Shown piece by piece: positions 37,128 to 48,442 of a DNA stretch of 64,000 nt. How positions within the stretch are numbered: position 1 is the stretch's first letter; each line of letters opens with the position of its first letter. This DNA comes from Ophiobolus disseminans (lineage: Eukaryota > Ascomycota > Dothideomycetes > Pleosporales > Phaeosphaeriaceae). A program made the translations under genes and the position numbers. Location: NCBI GenBank assembly GCA_010093685.1, contig MU006233.1:868001-932000 (forward strand), in the 5' to 3' direction. The notes below the pieces were generated by a model that did no database searches, was not told where the DNA came from, and worked only from the letters and a program-made list of their open reading frames with translations.

Positions 37128-39354
37128 TTAGATAATCGTGATTGTACGCCGCTCAAAATTGTATGGATCCAAATCAATGAACTCAGGATACTCCTCAGGG
37201 TCCGTAATTTCATCTTTGGTTCTCAAATCGCCCCGCAGATGAGCAAAGGAACCAATTCTTTGATATGCCTCCGTCTCAGCATCCACGATCTCAATCATGA
37301 GCCCATATACATGGCCGACATCGCGGACATCGCCATCATAGTACCGAAGTGGTAGTTGATAACCTAGAAGAAGATAGTACACCTGGTGCATAGGCCTTTC
37401 ACCTGATTCCAGATAGCCGTAGTCGAATACCTCACATGTCTCAAGGGATAGCGAAACTCTCCATCCTCGTTTCGGGGCCAAATCGATTTCGTCCTGATAC
37501 TGAGTTTCAATAGGCTGTTGATGCGCATGTAGCCGCTGGACAGCTTGCCCATTGGATCACTTCCAGCGGGAACGGTGCATAAATCCTGGACATGACTCAC
37601 GAACGTGATGTTTTCTTCGCGACGCCAGTCGTGGTCGTTCGACAGGAAGGTGGCAGGCACAATAGCGAATGCCCATGACCAGGTTGGTGCTATTCACGAT
37701 CAGTCCACGTCGTGCGCCAAAGTAGTCGCGAAAAACGTACCTTTATACACTTCCGGTCGGACGTAGTCTGTCATGAGATCTTCAACATCTTCATCAGCGT
37801 ACCATAGAAGTCCATGTAGCATATCTCCACTCCAAAGTCCTGCGTGGTATTGGTCACGTTGAAGAGCCTCCTGGAAAGTATGAGCAAGACCGGATAGGGC
37901 AGGAAAGCAATCGCTGTCATAGCTGAGACCATACTGCGCATATCTTTGTACGATGTCTAGCCAGCACTGATATCGATAATCAACTTCGCTATGTAGAACT
38001 TGGCTGTCATCGCTGAACCTGTGCTTTTCCTTCGCCTCGAGGAGCGTTGAGATGCGCAGAGGCGTACTGACACCGAATGGCATAGCATCACGCCTTGCAG
38101 GGTTGCGCTGCGGAAACACCTCGCATGCGATACTCTCGGAGCACTCCCAGTGGAGCTGAGCCCCGAAATAGATCGACCGTGGACTCAGGAGGCGTTCCTG
38201 TAGTACCCAGCCACGGCACATGATGTCGGTCTTGTTGATTTCCTCGACGTCTTCGTCCAAGTATGCGAAGCATATCTGAGTATAGTCTTTTCGCTTGATT
38301 GTAACCGCGAAAGGCGAGTATCGGCGTGGTTCACGCTTTCCAAACAGTTCAACAGGTGTGTTCACTGTCCCGTCTGTGCGTTGTAGGCTGCCCACGTTGA
38401 GGATGGCGTTCTGATAGATGTGGCCCATATTACCCATCTCAAGCTCAAGCTCGAGGTCGGATTTATCATCTTGAATGACGCAAAAAGAATCTATCCACAC
38501 ATAGCGTATGTTTAGTTCTCTGGCGAGACTGATACACTGCTGAAACAGTTGCGGCAGCGACCGTATGTCAAATTCAAGGGTTTTGGACTCCAAATCATTG
38601 CTAAATAGCTTTGGCGTGATGTCTGCAGAGCCACCCTTCGCATTTCCTACATCATCTCCGGGCTGGCACCATCTATGGCTTACAGTCATATACTGTAGAC
38701 CCCAATTTTGGTGTATTTGATCTCGTCGGACTAGTCGCAATCGAGGTTTGCTGATATCAATGAGACGAGCTTGATACACCTTGCGGCCAGAGAGTCCTGC
38801 AAACCTAGTGCACCGCTCGTGATTTTTCAAGCACCCGTTGAGCCACTCTTTGGCTTGCTTGATACATCTGATATCTCTGGTATCTGGTGCTGCGATTGGC
38901 GTAGATACGGCGAATAACTGTGGATAGCCTTTTCCCAGAAACGGCATCGCATCTGTCCCTGCACACCATACCTTACGGCGGGCTGCAGTCGAAGTTCCAG
39001 TAATTTCCTTCCCTGGTTCCCCCTCTCTCTCAAAGAAACTGACTCTGGGTCAATGTCGTACCGTGAATCAATATTAAAGTGCTGATAGTTGAAGCAAAGT
39101 GCGACTTCAAATTCGGCCACCTGGTGATATTCGATCTTTCGAAAGTGTTCGAGGAACATGATGCAGATAGGGCAGCCATCTTCCGCGGATTTGACGAGCT
39201 TGTAGTTGTAAGGACTGCGAGTCTCGACGGCCAGTGGTTCATTCGGACGAATGAAAAGAGCACGGCAGTACGTGCATAAAGACGTGTCGCTCGTGAAAGC
39301 TGTTCGTTTCACCTTGACTGATTGGGGCGATGCGTGACCGTCAAGTCTGAACAT
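37128..39354 (-). CDS. HET domain protein, copy 1 (reading frame problem near the 3' end)
   Basis: Exons read 39354..38977, 38917..37741 and 37689 onward. The intron 38976..38918 (59 nt, GTAAGG...CACAG) is inferred from a change of frame. The N-terminus has paired CxxC motifs (CTYC, CPIC) that recur in the other copies. The HET core follows: YMTVSHRWCQPGDD, then YVWIDSFCVIQDD with GHIYQNAILNVGSL. After it come CRGWVLQERLLSPRSIYFG, WECSESIACEVFP, SDCFPALSGLAHTFQ and YHAGLWSGDMLHGLLWY. HET domains act in heterokaryon incompatibility and regulated cell death. Between 37440 and 37510 the frame changes again before the C-terminal FIDLDPYNFERRTITII. That needs either a very short intron (35 or 44 nt) or a one-base indel. 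It is the best-preserved standalone copy here. Confidence 0.75.
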
Positions 39355-39794
39355 GGAGGCTTGTCCTTGGCCTTAGCCTAATTGTTTTTGCGGGGGAGGC
39401 TGGAATCTGGGAAATACCCAATGACCAGCTAGCGGTGAAGGTTAGAGGCCACCTAGGCAACAGTCAACGGATTTCAGGTCCCGTAAGCATAAGACAAGAC
39501 CTTGAGATATCGAATACGCGCTAGCTGCGCATAGACAGAAAACATCAACTTTGCACCATGATTGCGCCTTCAAGTCTTGTTGTTAACTCTTGAAAGGTGA
39601 ACGAAAAGAAAAAACCCCTTCTACTTTGTTTTGCTGTAAAGAACACAGATTGATATCGTCCGCGAAAGAGAAAACCAGACCTCACAACGTCTCCAAAGCT
39701 GGCAGGCCATCAATTGACAACAGAAGCGGTGTTTGACTCCTTGTTGGTGTATCACTGGTGCTGCGTCATACAACTAGTATGATGTTGAAGAACC
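39355..39794. other. Intergenic region between HET copies 1 and 2
   Basis: About 440 bases with no gene. The part next to 39355 should hold the promoter of HET copy 1. Confidence 0.4.
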
Positions 39795-41736
39795 TCAGAT
39801 AATTGCAATGACGTGCCGCTCAAAGTTGTCGGGATCGAAATCGAGGAATTCTGGGTAGTCCTCGGGCTTTGGGTTGTCCATGCTAGTTCCCCGGTCATTC
39901 CAGACGTGTCTGAATGCACCGGTTCTCCAATATGTTGCTTTCTCGAGGTCGACCAGCTCAAGGATGAGACCACTCACATGTCCAAGTGTTATGTCGTTCC
40001 CACTCACCATGACTAGACGGCTAACTTGACCTTTGCCCTCTTTCACTTCTGTGTGATTTCTTAGTTTTTTATCGTGTCCTGTCTCCTGAGCTGCCGATGT
40101 GAATGCCATCAAAAAGAAGCAACAGTCTTCCATAGGCCTGGTACCGTCTTCGCTATAGCCATCTTCAAACCATTCGTACTGGAATTCGAGGTCGTCCATG
40201 GACCAAGTTTCGACGTGTCGCGTGTATGGCTTCGACATAGCTCGGGCACTTGGCTTAAGGTAACCTGAAATTTGGATATGACCACCTGATACCCGAGCCA
40301 TGAGATTATTGCCGATTGGTATGGTGCTTACCTCCAAAATCCGTGCAATTACTATAATCGGCAAACCAAATCCGAGGTGTGCGTCGGCCCATGAAATCTG
40401 AACATTGACTGATGCCCACGACCAAGACGGTGGTCCTACATATCAGCATGGCAATTTAAAATTCGATATTATATCATCATATCTCGATACTTCTGTGGGC
40501 GAATTGAGTTACAATCGTGGTCAAAAGTATGGCGATGCCATAGCAAGCCACATATCATGTCTCTATCCCAGAGCCCGGCATGATAGTCGTTGCGAAGAAT
40601 CAACTGAAACTCCTGAGCTAGGCCTGACAACGCTGGTAGGTAATCGTCCTCATCTGTAAGCTCACACGCTGTATATGTGGTGATGACATATTCCCAGGCT
40701 GAGTAGACGGAACGGTACTGTGGCAATGGGGAGTCAACTGGCGGTGGCTCACAACATACACTGCTGTCAGGATACATCAGTGTCCGAATCCGATAAGGGC
40801 TGTACCAGCCTGGTCGATATCCGTCGTGGTGAGGTGATGGTACTTGATCTGGAAATGTTTCGCAGGCGATAACTTGGTCACATTCCCAAAAGATCTAGGA
40901 TCCATAGTACACTGACCTTCGGCTCAACAATCTCTCTTGTAATACCCAGCCCCGATGCATAAGGGAGCTCTCTCTCAATTCGTGCAGATGTCTATCTTCG
41001 TAGATGAAATCTCTTTGAGGGTTCTCTGAAGTAGCTTTTGCATGGCGGAAGTCCCCCAAACGTGACTCACAGTCGCATACATGATTCGACTTTTATTTGG
41101 TAGATCTTCTCTGATCACGATCTGCAAATTCTCCTTGGTCACATCGACGAGTCGTGATGGGAATATATCCGAACGCGCTTCGTTACGATTCGCATCGCAG
41201 TTTGGGTGATTTGAGAGGCAATTCCTCAACCATTGTCCAACTTTTCCCAAGCATCGCGGGTCGCCGGTGTTGTGGGCTCGAACTGGTGTACAGACCCGGA
41301 AGGACTCTGAACACAAGCCGTGGGGAGAAGTGTAACGTACGTAACCTTCGGGACCGTAGGATAAAGCGGGGAGCAAGTACGTGACGAGCTTCCAAGGTCT
41401 GTTATGCTTGTTCGTCTTGAGTTTTATGGTCACTAGCAATGGCTCACTCGACCGAAACTTTTGGTGGCACATGCGCACAAATCCTTTCAAATCGAGATCT
41501 CCGGGGTTATCTTCCCGGACCACACTCAAACAGAAGATTCGACAGAGGTTGCACCCAGCTCTGGCGGATTGACACATCTCATACCAGTTGTAGGGAACAG
41601 ATAGATTGTAGGTGATAGACTTGTTCGGCCGAATGAGGAGAGAGCGGCAGGTGGCGCGTATCAGTTTGTCGCTTGAATAGGCATCGGGGAGTGGGATACT
41701 GGCTCGGAGAAGTCAGAAGACTTCCTCAGAGTCCAT
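39795..41736 (-). pseudogene. HET domain pseudogene, copy 2
   Basis: The first ATG at 41736 is followed by an in-frame TGA after seven codons. The next in-frame Met is at 41577. The first N-terminal CxxC is degenerate (Arg in place of the first Cys, before ATCRSLL), while GCNLC is kept. The frame runs to YATVSHVWG and then stops near 40975. The central HET segment with the WIDxxCIIQD motif is absent, and sequence resumes at RGWVLQERLLSRRSVYYGS. An in-frame TAG follows that segment. Later parts are recognisable: DDYLPALSGLAQEFQ, YHAGLWDRDMICGLLW, and the C-terminal FLDFDPDNFERHVIAII at 39795. Losing the core and gaining stops makes a functional HET protein implausible. Confidence 0.85.
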
Positions 41737-43894
41737 AGCCTATTTGAAACTCAGTAGTTTAAATAAGATATTGGGGCATCGTGTAGTCCAGATAACCATG
41801 AGTGCCCTAGAATAACACACCATCTTCGAGATCCAATGCGCAGAGCGTAGCCGGATATTCGCAAGAATTTTCGGACAGGAGTGACAACAATGCGACAACA
41901 CAATTGGTAGGAATGAGCGCGCTTGATAAGGAACTACTTGCGGTGTAGCCTGGAGGATAGTACCAGTACTACTCGGACGACGCGTACTGTTGCCTCATTG
42001 AAAGGCTTCTCTAGCATGGTGCTTTGCATGCTCGAAGAAGGCTTGAGAACTATTCCACACGTGTCTTCAGTTCCAAACAAGAAAAGCGCATAGAGATCTC
42101 TGTGAAGCCTCACACGACTTCCCGTAGTCACAGTGCGTCAATAAGACAATCGGAAACTCCCTCATAAGGGGTTTCTTGTCATAACATATCTGAGTAGAGC
42201 TTAGGTATGTCGTAAGACACGAAGAGCCCTGTACAGAAGTGGTCCTAATTGCTTAGCTCTCCTTCAAAGGGTGCTCCTGTGAGTATTTGTGTACTTGGAA
42301 TAGCCTCACTAGAAGAATTCACCTGCGATGCTGATTACAATGGCTTAGCCGCAGTCGGTGGGAGAGCCAAAATGTCAAGGCATGTGAAGGATTTTCAGTA
42401 TTCTTCCCGAAGCATTGCCACTGGCGATCTTGGTCGAGTGTAAAGGCGCACAAGACTATCTGCGCCGCGGCTTCGACGATGAGGCTCAGGGTCATGTGAT
42501 GCGATGGAGTGTTTATCACAGTGGCGTGAATGAGTTGACTGCACTGTCACGGGAGCTCTGCCGGCGGGAGATGGCGATCGTGATGCCGAATGTTGAGACG
42601 CTCAAAGAATTGCCGCGCCGCGGCTTGAGTGGAGGCTCGGTTGCACCTGATGCAATGCTGCGCGTCGTGTTCCAACGCCGCCAAGCACCTGCTGAATAAG
42701 CTCCCTCAACAGGTGCCGAACCGAGGACATGGATCAGGGCTCACTGTACGACAGACTCCACATTCACATGCCACCAAGGCCATTCAAATTTCCTGATTAG
42801 GACACACATCGTTCTCAACAACGGTTTCTGTTGACGCTGATGCAGCGCAACGCAACGCAACACTACGCAATGCAATGCGCTGTAGACGTGCGGCACGTAT
42901 GACGAACGGCTGCTTGCTCGTCGGTTAGAGGCTATGGAAAGCAATTGAGGGGACATTAGAGGGGAACCTGGAACAATGGAGGAGTTGAGCGCTTGTGAAA
43001 GTCCATTCCTTAGGTGACCTGATCGAAGGAATGAGCGGAAGGATGCAACGGAAGTTAATCATGAGTATTCTTTGACACGGATGCTTGCAGCTGTTGCGAC
43101 CCATGCCAATTGAAAGATGTGTTTGCCATCATGCTAACTATTGGCTCAAAACTCAACCCAGCAAAGTTTGGGACTTACAGAACATCCAGGGACTCATCTG
43201 TATAGGTTTCTCAACAACGAGACAGACGGTCCATCAGTGCCTGGCAATCGTTCGCCTCCCGGAAGGAACGGTTTCTCGCGCTCAATCGCACGGCCAACGG
43301 GTCTTTTCCCTGATCCACCGCAAACTTTGAAAGTCCTCCACCAAATGGGACGAAAGCATGGCGTTCTTATCGTGACGCCTGCTTGGCCAAAGCGCCTTTC
43401 ACATGCCAGACAAAACGCCTTGCAGCGTCGCATCAAACCATTATCCAATGTCGTGAGAGTGTTGAGCGCCTCTGTCGCAGCTGCAACGTGCTGGGCTGAG
43501 GCGCCCACGATCCTTGTGTAACAGTGACTCCATCTTTCATGCGCGCAGGCCGCTGAAACCGTGATTGTGAAGTTTGAATAGCCTCGCAGACATGTGCGTC
43601 ACTGGTCGCCTCCTTATCGATAAGCCCACCAGGCGCAGAGGTGCCACTTTCACATGCCATTCACCATCCAGTCGCCAGGACCGTTTTCAGCGTTAGCACA
43701 GAAACTACAATCAGCCAAACACGTCCGTCATCGCGCAATACCGGAACGTGCACATATAATAAGGTGCTGCGACCAGGTCCTCTTTCTCCACGTTATCTTA
43801 CGCTGCTCACTCTTCCACTACACCCCCAACGCAATTGTTGTTCTCACATCCACACTCGCACCAGACCACCGCATATTATTTGCACCACTCGCTC
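41737..43894. other. Intergenic region, possible orphan frame at 42415-42699
   Basis: About 2.2 kb. A plus-strand frame of 94 codons at 42415-42699 (MPLAILVECKGAQDYLRRG...) has a protein-like composition but no recognised domain, and could be a remnant exon. A short CGCAA tandem run lies near 42844-42876. A frame of 126 codons at 43141-43521 is also unrecognised. I annotate neither as a gene. Confidence 0.4.
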
Positions 43895-44721
43895 ATGACA
43901 CCTCACGCAACCGAAGACCCCCAGAACACCGGCGATATGAGCAACGACAGCGCACCTCTGACTAACGGCGAGACGCCCCGCTCAAAGGCTCTTTCGGTAT
44001 GTACCTGCTCTCATTTCACTCATTCACCGTCCCTTCATACTCTCCTCACACGAAACCGTCGATCAACGGCTATCGTGGGCTGGAGAATGGAACTCTTCCA
44101 AAGCGGGGTCACAGCACTGCCGTGGATCATCCCAGCGTCCACTGACCACTTACGTCCCATTTCCCTATCACGATGCACACCCGGACACCTGAACCTGTCC
44201 AATCACCCCACGCTCCCAAACCTTACGCAAAAGCCAGGCAGCTGACACCCAATTAGCATCTGCAGTCCTACCCCGTCGTACACGACACGGTCGAGACGCT
44301 CAAGAACACGCAGATCGGCGCCTCGACCCTCAACCTGGCCTCCAACACGTACCGCAGCGTCATCCAGCCCTTCCACCCGTACCTGCAGCGCCCGTACTCG
44401 GTCGCACACCCGTACATCATCAAGGCGGACCAGCTCGGCGACTCGGGTCTCAGCACGCTCGAGTCGTACGTGCCCGCCGTCAAGGAGGACACAAGCGTGC
44501 TCAAGGGCTACGCCTTTGCGCCGTACAACTACGTTTCGAGCACATGGCAGGAGCAGTACACGCGCACATCGCACCAGAACGGGCTCATCAAGACCGGTCT
44601 GGCTGTTGTTAGCACCGAGCTCAAGATCTTCCAGGATGCGTGCACCGTGTTTCTCGATTACTGGAACAACAGCAAGCAAGGACAAAAGATCAACGAGAAG
44701 GTCCAGCAGGCAAGGGACTAG
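43895..44721 (+). CDS. CAP20: Perilipin-like lipid-droplet protein (CAP20 family)
   Basis: Exons are 43895..43996 and 44257..44721, giving 188 residues. The intron is 260 nt, long for this window, with donor GTATGT, a GCTGAC branch-like site and acceptor ATTAG. Exon 2 shows the family pattern: SYPVVHDTVETLKNTQIG, HPYLQRPYSVAHPYIIKADQ, LGDSGLSTLESYVPAVKEDT and a C-terminal amphipathic region. In Colletotrichum CAP20 and Metarhizium MPL1, such proteins coat lipid droplets and support appressorium turgor and lipid use. The start at 43895 gives MTPHATEDPQ, and a later in-frame Met (MSNDSAPL) is an alternative. After the TAG the same frame stays open for 82 more codons. Confidence 0.88.
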
Positions 44722-44970
44722 GCGTCTGGTACGTATTTCTTGAATATGTATACGCTGGGGTTCAGGAAAGTTGAGCCGACCGAGTCGGAGCTTCAGTCGC
44801 GCAGATCAATGTCGCCGTCAGAACCTGGATCGCCGCCGGGGTTTGAGTGGAACAGGGATACGCCGGAACTGCAGCATATGGCAAAGGAGAGGCGCGAGCG
44901 CCTGTTGAAGCGTGAGGGTGGTAGTGACGAGCTTCCTGAAGGCATGTGGGAGACTGCTCCGGCGGCTTGA
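44722..44970 (+). other. Open frame continuing in phase after the CAP20 stop
   Basis: After the TAG at 44719-44721 the same frame continues for 82 codons and ends TGA at 44970. It encodes a polar peptide (FRKVEPTESELQSRRSMSP, PGFEWNRDTPELQHM, ELPEGMWETAPAA) that looks like genuine protein. I found no splice pair that removes the TAG while keeping frame. It may be a readthrough tail, a separate small gene starting at the Met near 44746, or chance. Confidence 0.35.
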
Positions 44971-45190
44971 GTTCACTTTTTGTAGTCTGTATACCCTTCT
45001 CAGTGTCACAGAAAACTTCCGGTCTGCTTAGTGGTTTTCGTTCTTCGATGTTTTCTTCTTAGATACCTTTTTCGTTTATTTTTTCTTACTGGATGGCTGT
45101 TTCATAGATAGTAATGATGACATTTCTTCACATGATTTCTGTTGAGCTGTACCCTTGTGGAGAGACCGACTTCTTTTCTGGACAGCAATG

Positions 45191-45643
45191 CTAGCGGTGA
45201 TGCTTTCTGAGTTGATAGAACGACAGCCTATATATCCTCGCCCACGATGCTGAAGTTTTGTCAGGCTCCAAGGTGCGCAGACAAACAAGTTGCCATGCAA
45301 GACACGAAAGATGGCAGGACCTGGTGGTAGATTCGTGATTTGACGGGAGTGCAGTCTTCACATGTCTCCAGCAGCGCTCATAGCCGTGACACATGAAGAA
45401 TCCAGGCACATCTGAGATTTTGCCCGTATCTTTCGCCATACGTGCGTCACAGTACCATACCAAAGAAAAGGTACGTAGATTGACAATGAGCCGGGTGAAG
45501 TGCTCGTAGTGAGCTACGGGGATTGACATATGACTGAACGTGATAAGGCTAAGAAAATCGTTTCCATGGTGCTGTGGTAGCATGATGTGAATATGGAAGC
45601 GCATTGTTAAAATCGGGGCGACTACATGATCATCACATGTCAA
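45191..45643 (-). CDS. Hypothetical protein, uncertain
   Basis: This is a minus-strand frame of 150 codons. Its first 90 residues (MRFHIHIMLPQHHGND, PVAHYEHFTRLIVNLRTFSL, MCHGYERCWRHVK) have the hydrophobic patterning of a folded fungal protein. The last part is Ser/Arg-rich and may be non-coding. No domain was recognised. It lies alone between CAP20 and RPL27. It may be a fragment of a larger decayed gene. Confidence 0.25.
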   Translation of the reverse strand: MTCDDHVVAPILTMRFHIHIMLPQHHGNDFLSLITFSHMSIPVAHYEHFTRLIVNLRTFSLVWYCDARMAKDTGKISDVPGFFMCHGYERCWRHVKTALPSNHESTTRSCHLSCLAWQLVCLRTLEPDKTSASWARIYRLSFYQLRKHHR

Positions 45644-45945
45644 TTTCCGTTTGCGATGATGAATGGCAGCCCCGACAACTCATGTGTTAGCAATCGATAC
45701 ATCCTGTCAGACAAGTTTAAACGAGCATGGTAGTAAAGAAAAGAATAGACGATCGTGAAGTCGTGAATTGATCCCGAAGCCGGAGTTTCATGCTTTCATT
45801 TTGTGCAAGCCGAAGTACACGCCCAGATGGCAGGCTCAATTCTCGAAGCCTGTCCACCCAATGCTATTCCACCGACATCCTCGTAGGATCTCCTCATGTG
45901 TTAAATCATGCCTTGTCTGCGCCCAGCCGTAAACCGAAGGAAAGC

Positions 45946-46559
45946 CTAGAACTGTAACGGGGTGAAGAACCACCTGTTCTTGCCCGACTGGTATCGCTCC
46001 TCGAATGCCTTCTTGACCGTCTTCTTGGCCTCCTCCCGTTGCGAGACCTCCTTGAATGTGTCGGCGGATAGGACGCCCTTGAGGTTCTCGAGCTCGATGG
46101 TGTAGCGGGTGGGCATCAGGTGGGTGTCTACAGCCATCAGTACATATCCTTCACTTCTCTCCAATCTTCTACGTACAGTTGACCTGCTTGACAAAAGGCT
46201 TGACCTTGCTCTTCTTGGCTTGCTTGGTCTTTGACATGCGGCGGGTGACCTTGGATGGGTAGCGCTCGATGCCGGCGACGAGGGCATGGGGGAAGGGATG
46301 CGACTTGGTGCCGTTGTCGAGGGGTGAAATGATCACACACTTCTTTCCGGCATAGCGGCCCCGGGTGATGATGACAACGCGTCCGACTTTGAGGCTGTAG
46401 AGGGTGTTGTTAGCAGCTGTTCGGTCGCATATCGTGTGCTTTTGGCGGATGCAGCAGGTGAGGTGATGCGAAGTGTCCTGGCGAGCTGGGCACTTCGCAA
46501 TCGCGCACACACTGTCGCAAAATATCCGCAGCAGGAGATCGGGTCACTCACAACTTCAT
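45946..46559 (-). CDS. RPL27: 60S ribosomal protein eL27
   Basis: Exons are 46559..46552, 46394..46177 and 46127..45946, giving 135 residues, the usual eL27 length. The first coding exon is only 8 nt (ATGAAGTT), followed by a 156-nt intron, a typical ribosomal-protein arrangement. The protein begins MKFLKVGRVVIITRGRYAG (KOW-type fold). It continues HALVAGIERYPSKVTRRM, KPFVKQVNYTHLMPTRY and the closing FEERYQSGKNRWFF. It is a component of the large ribosomal subunit. It is divergent from SOF1, with 234 bases between the start codons. Confidence 0.97.
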
Positions 46560-46793
46560 TGTGGCTGTCGTCCGGGTTAGTTGGTCGGGTTGGTGGTCGT
46601 GGAGTTTGCGGTTGTCGTTAATCCAAAATCGAGTGTGGCCGGAGAATGGTTCAAGCGAGAGCGACGCTAGCGAACCCTTGCTCCAGTCCTGCCTGCCATT
46701 GGCCAGCCCCACTTGCAGCCTCGAACTTTTTGGCTGCTCTGCAAAAGTTCGCGACGACTGCATCTGGACATATCGCACGTCAAGCCATCCACC
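46560..46793. promoter_or_regulatory. Bidirectional promoter region, RPL27 / SOF1
   Basis: These 234 bases separate the divergent start codons of a ribosomal protein gene and an rRNA-processing gene. No TATA box was seen. The region carries the second copy of the bipartite inverted element at 46724-46752. Confidence 0.75.
46724..46752. promoter_or_regulatory. Bipartite inverted element, copy 2
   Basis: Half-sites AACTTTTTG (46724-46732) and AAAAGTTCGC (46743-46752) have a 10-base gap. They match the copy at 29494-29522 at every half-site base and in spacing, while the spacers differ. The site ends 42 bases before the SOF1 start codon and lies about 165 bases from the RPL27 start. Confidence 0.65.
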
Positions 46794-48134
46794 ATGAAGA
46801 TCAAGGCCCTCAGCCGGTCCGCCTCTTCGGCGCAGGCACCGGGATCAAACGTCGCAAAAGTCACGCGCAACCTCGACCCGACCCAGCACCCTTTCGAACG
46901 AGCACGCGAATACACACGAGCACTCAATGCTACCAAGGTCGAGCGCATGTTCGCGCAGCCCTTTCTCGGTGACTTTGAGCCCGGACACGTCGACGGTGTA
47001 TACTCGTTTGCGAAAGACCCAAACTCGCTCGAACACTTTGCCAGTGGGTCGGGCGACGGCGTGGTCAAAGTATGGAACTTCACCACCAGAGAAGAGATGT
47101 GGCAAGCACAGGCCCATGAGAACCTCGTGAAGGGCATGTGCTGGACCAGGGACAAGAAACTCATCACGTGTGGAGCAGATCGACAAGTGCAGCTATTTGA
47201 GCCGTTTGCGCAAGCTACCAAGACAGCGCCAAAGGCGACCTGGCACGGCAATGCAGCCTTCACGTCAGTGTCCCACCATCGCACACTACCCACCTTCGCC
47301 GCTGCCTCAAGCACAGTCTCCATATACGACACCACACGAACCTCTGGTGCGCCTGTGCAGAGCATGGTCTGGCCTTCAGCCATTGACACGATCAACCACG
47401 TTTCCTTCAATCAGGTCGAGACGTCCATACTGGCCACTTGCGCAACCGATCGAGCCGTCATTCTTTACGATTTGAGGACAAGCATGCCTCTCCACCGAAC
47501 GGTCCTCAATTTCGCGTCGAATTGCATCTCGTGGAACCCTATGGAGGCGTACAACTTCGCAATCGCCAACGAGGATCACAACACTTACATATTCGATATG
47601 CGCAACATGAAGCGTGCTCTACAAGTTCTCAAGGGCCACGTCGCGGCCGTCATGAGCGTCGAGTTCAGCCCGACTGGAGAAGAACTCGTCACCGGGTCCT
47701 ATGATCGATCGGTACGCTTGTGGGAGAGACAGAAGGGTCACTCCCGCGATGTCTACCATACAAAGCGCATGCAACGAGTCTTCTCCGTTGCTTGGTCACC
47801 CGATAACAACTACGTGCTCAGCGGCTCAGACGACGGCAACGTACGTCTCTGGCGCGCAAGAGCTTCTCAGCGACAAGGTGTCAAGTCATACGCATTGCAA
47901 CAGAAGTTGCAGTACGACGAGGCGCTCAAGGACCGTTACAAACACATGCCCGAAATCAAGCGCATTGCACGACACAGGCATATACCCAAGACAGTCAAGA
48001 AGGCCGGTGAGATCAAGGCCGAGGAACTCAAGGCAATCAAGAGGAAGGAAGAGAATGAGAGGCGGCATACAAAGAAAGGCGAAGTTCGGAGAAAAGCAGA
48101 GCGAGAGAAGATGGTGCTGGCGAGGGAACAGTAA
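46794..48134 (+). CDS. SOF1: rRNA-processing WD40 protein Sof1 (DCAF13)
   Basis: One exon encodes 446 residues from the ATG at 46794 (MKIKALSRS). An upstream in-frame ATG at 46713 exists, but its 27 extra residues lack family support and overlap the promoter element. WD repeats run from about residue 60 to 350 (FASGSGDGVVKVWNF, LITCGADRQVQLF, SFNQVETSILATCATDRAVILYDL, TGSYDRSVRLW, LSGSDDGNVRLWRAR). The C-terminal Sof1 domain (ALKDRYKHMPEIKRIARHRHIPK) is diagnostic and ends in a basic helix. Sof1 is part of the U3 small-subunit processome in the nucleolus. Pairing with RPL27 suggests joint control of ribosome production. Confidence 0.97.
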   Translation: MKIKALSRSASSAQAPGSNVAKVTRNLDPTQHPFERAREYTRALNATKVERMFAQPFLGDFEPGHVDGVYSFAKDPNSLEHFASGSGDGVVKVWNFTTREEMWQAQAHENLVKGMCWTRDKKLITCGADRQVQLFEPFAQATKTAPKATWHGNAAFTSVSHHRTLPTFAAASSTVSIYDTTRTSGAPVQSMVWPSAIDTINHVSFNQVETSILATCATDRAVILYDLRTSMPLHRTVLNFASNCISWNPMEAYNFAIANEDHNTYIFDMRNMKRALQVLKGHVAAVMSVEFSPTGEELVTGSYDRSVRLWERQKGHSRDVYHTKRMQRVFSVAWSPDNNYVLSGSDDGNVRLWRARASQRQGVKSYALQQKLQYDEALKDRYKHMPEIKRIARHRHIPKTVKKAGEIKAEELKAIKRKEENERRHTKKGEVRRKAEREKMVLAREQ

Positions 48135-48442
48135 GGTTTACGACGGCATTCTTGTTTGTTGTCTGCATAGCGACGGCGTTCAGGTCTCTTTCAGGATGAC
48201 ACAGCTACGACGCTTTGATCGTATACCCACCAAATATATCGAGTCTCGATTTTCGGATGGAGTTCTGTTACACCTCCACACGTGACCGTACGATTGCGTC
48301 ATCGTCGGCTTACCAATAGAGCATAGCACAGGCGTGTCCAGCTGTACATAGCCGAGGGCATAAGGTTACTTCAAAGTAAGGTTGGGGTAGCAGTCTCTGG
48401 GCTTATTCACACAATTCCCTGGTCTAAAGCGTCACCGTCACT

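Noticed and set aside
46713..46793. Upstream in-frame ATG for SOF1
   Set aside because: The extra 27 residues are unlike the Sof1 N-terminus and would place the bipartite element inside coding sequence. MKIKALSRS at 46794 matches the family start.
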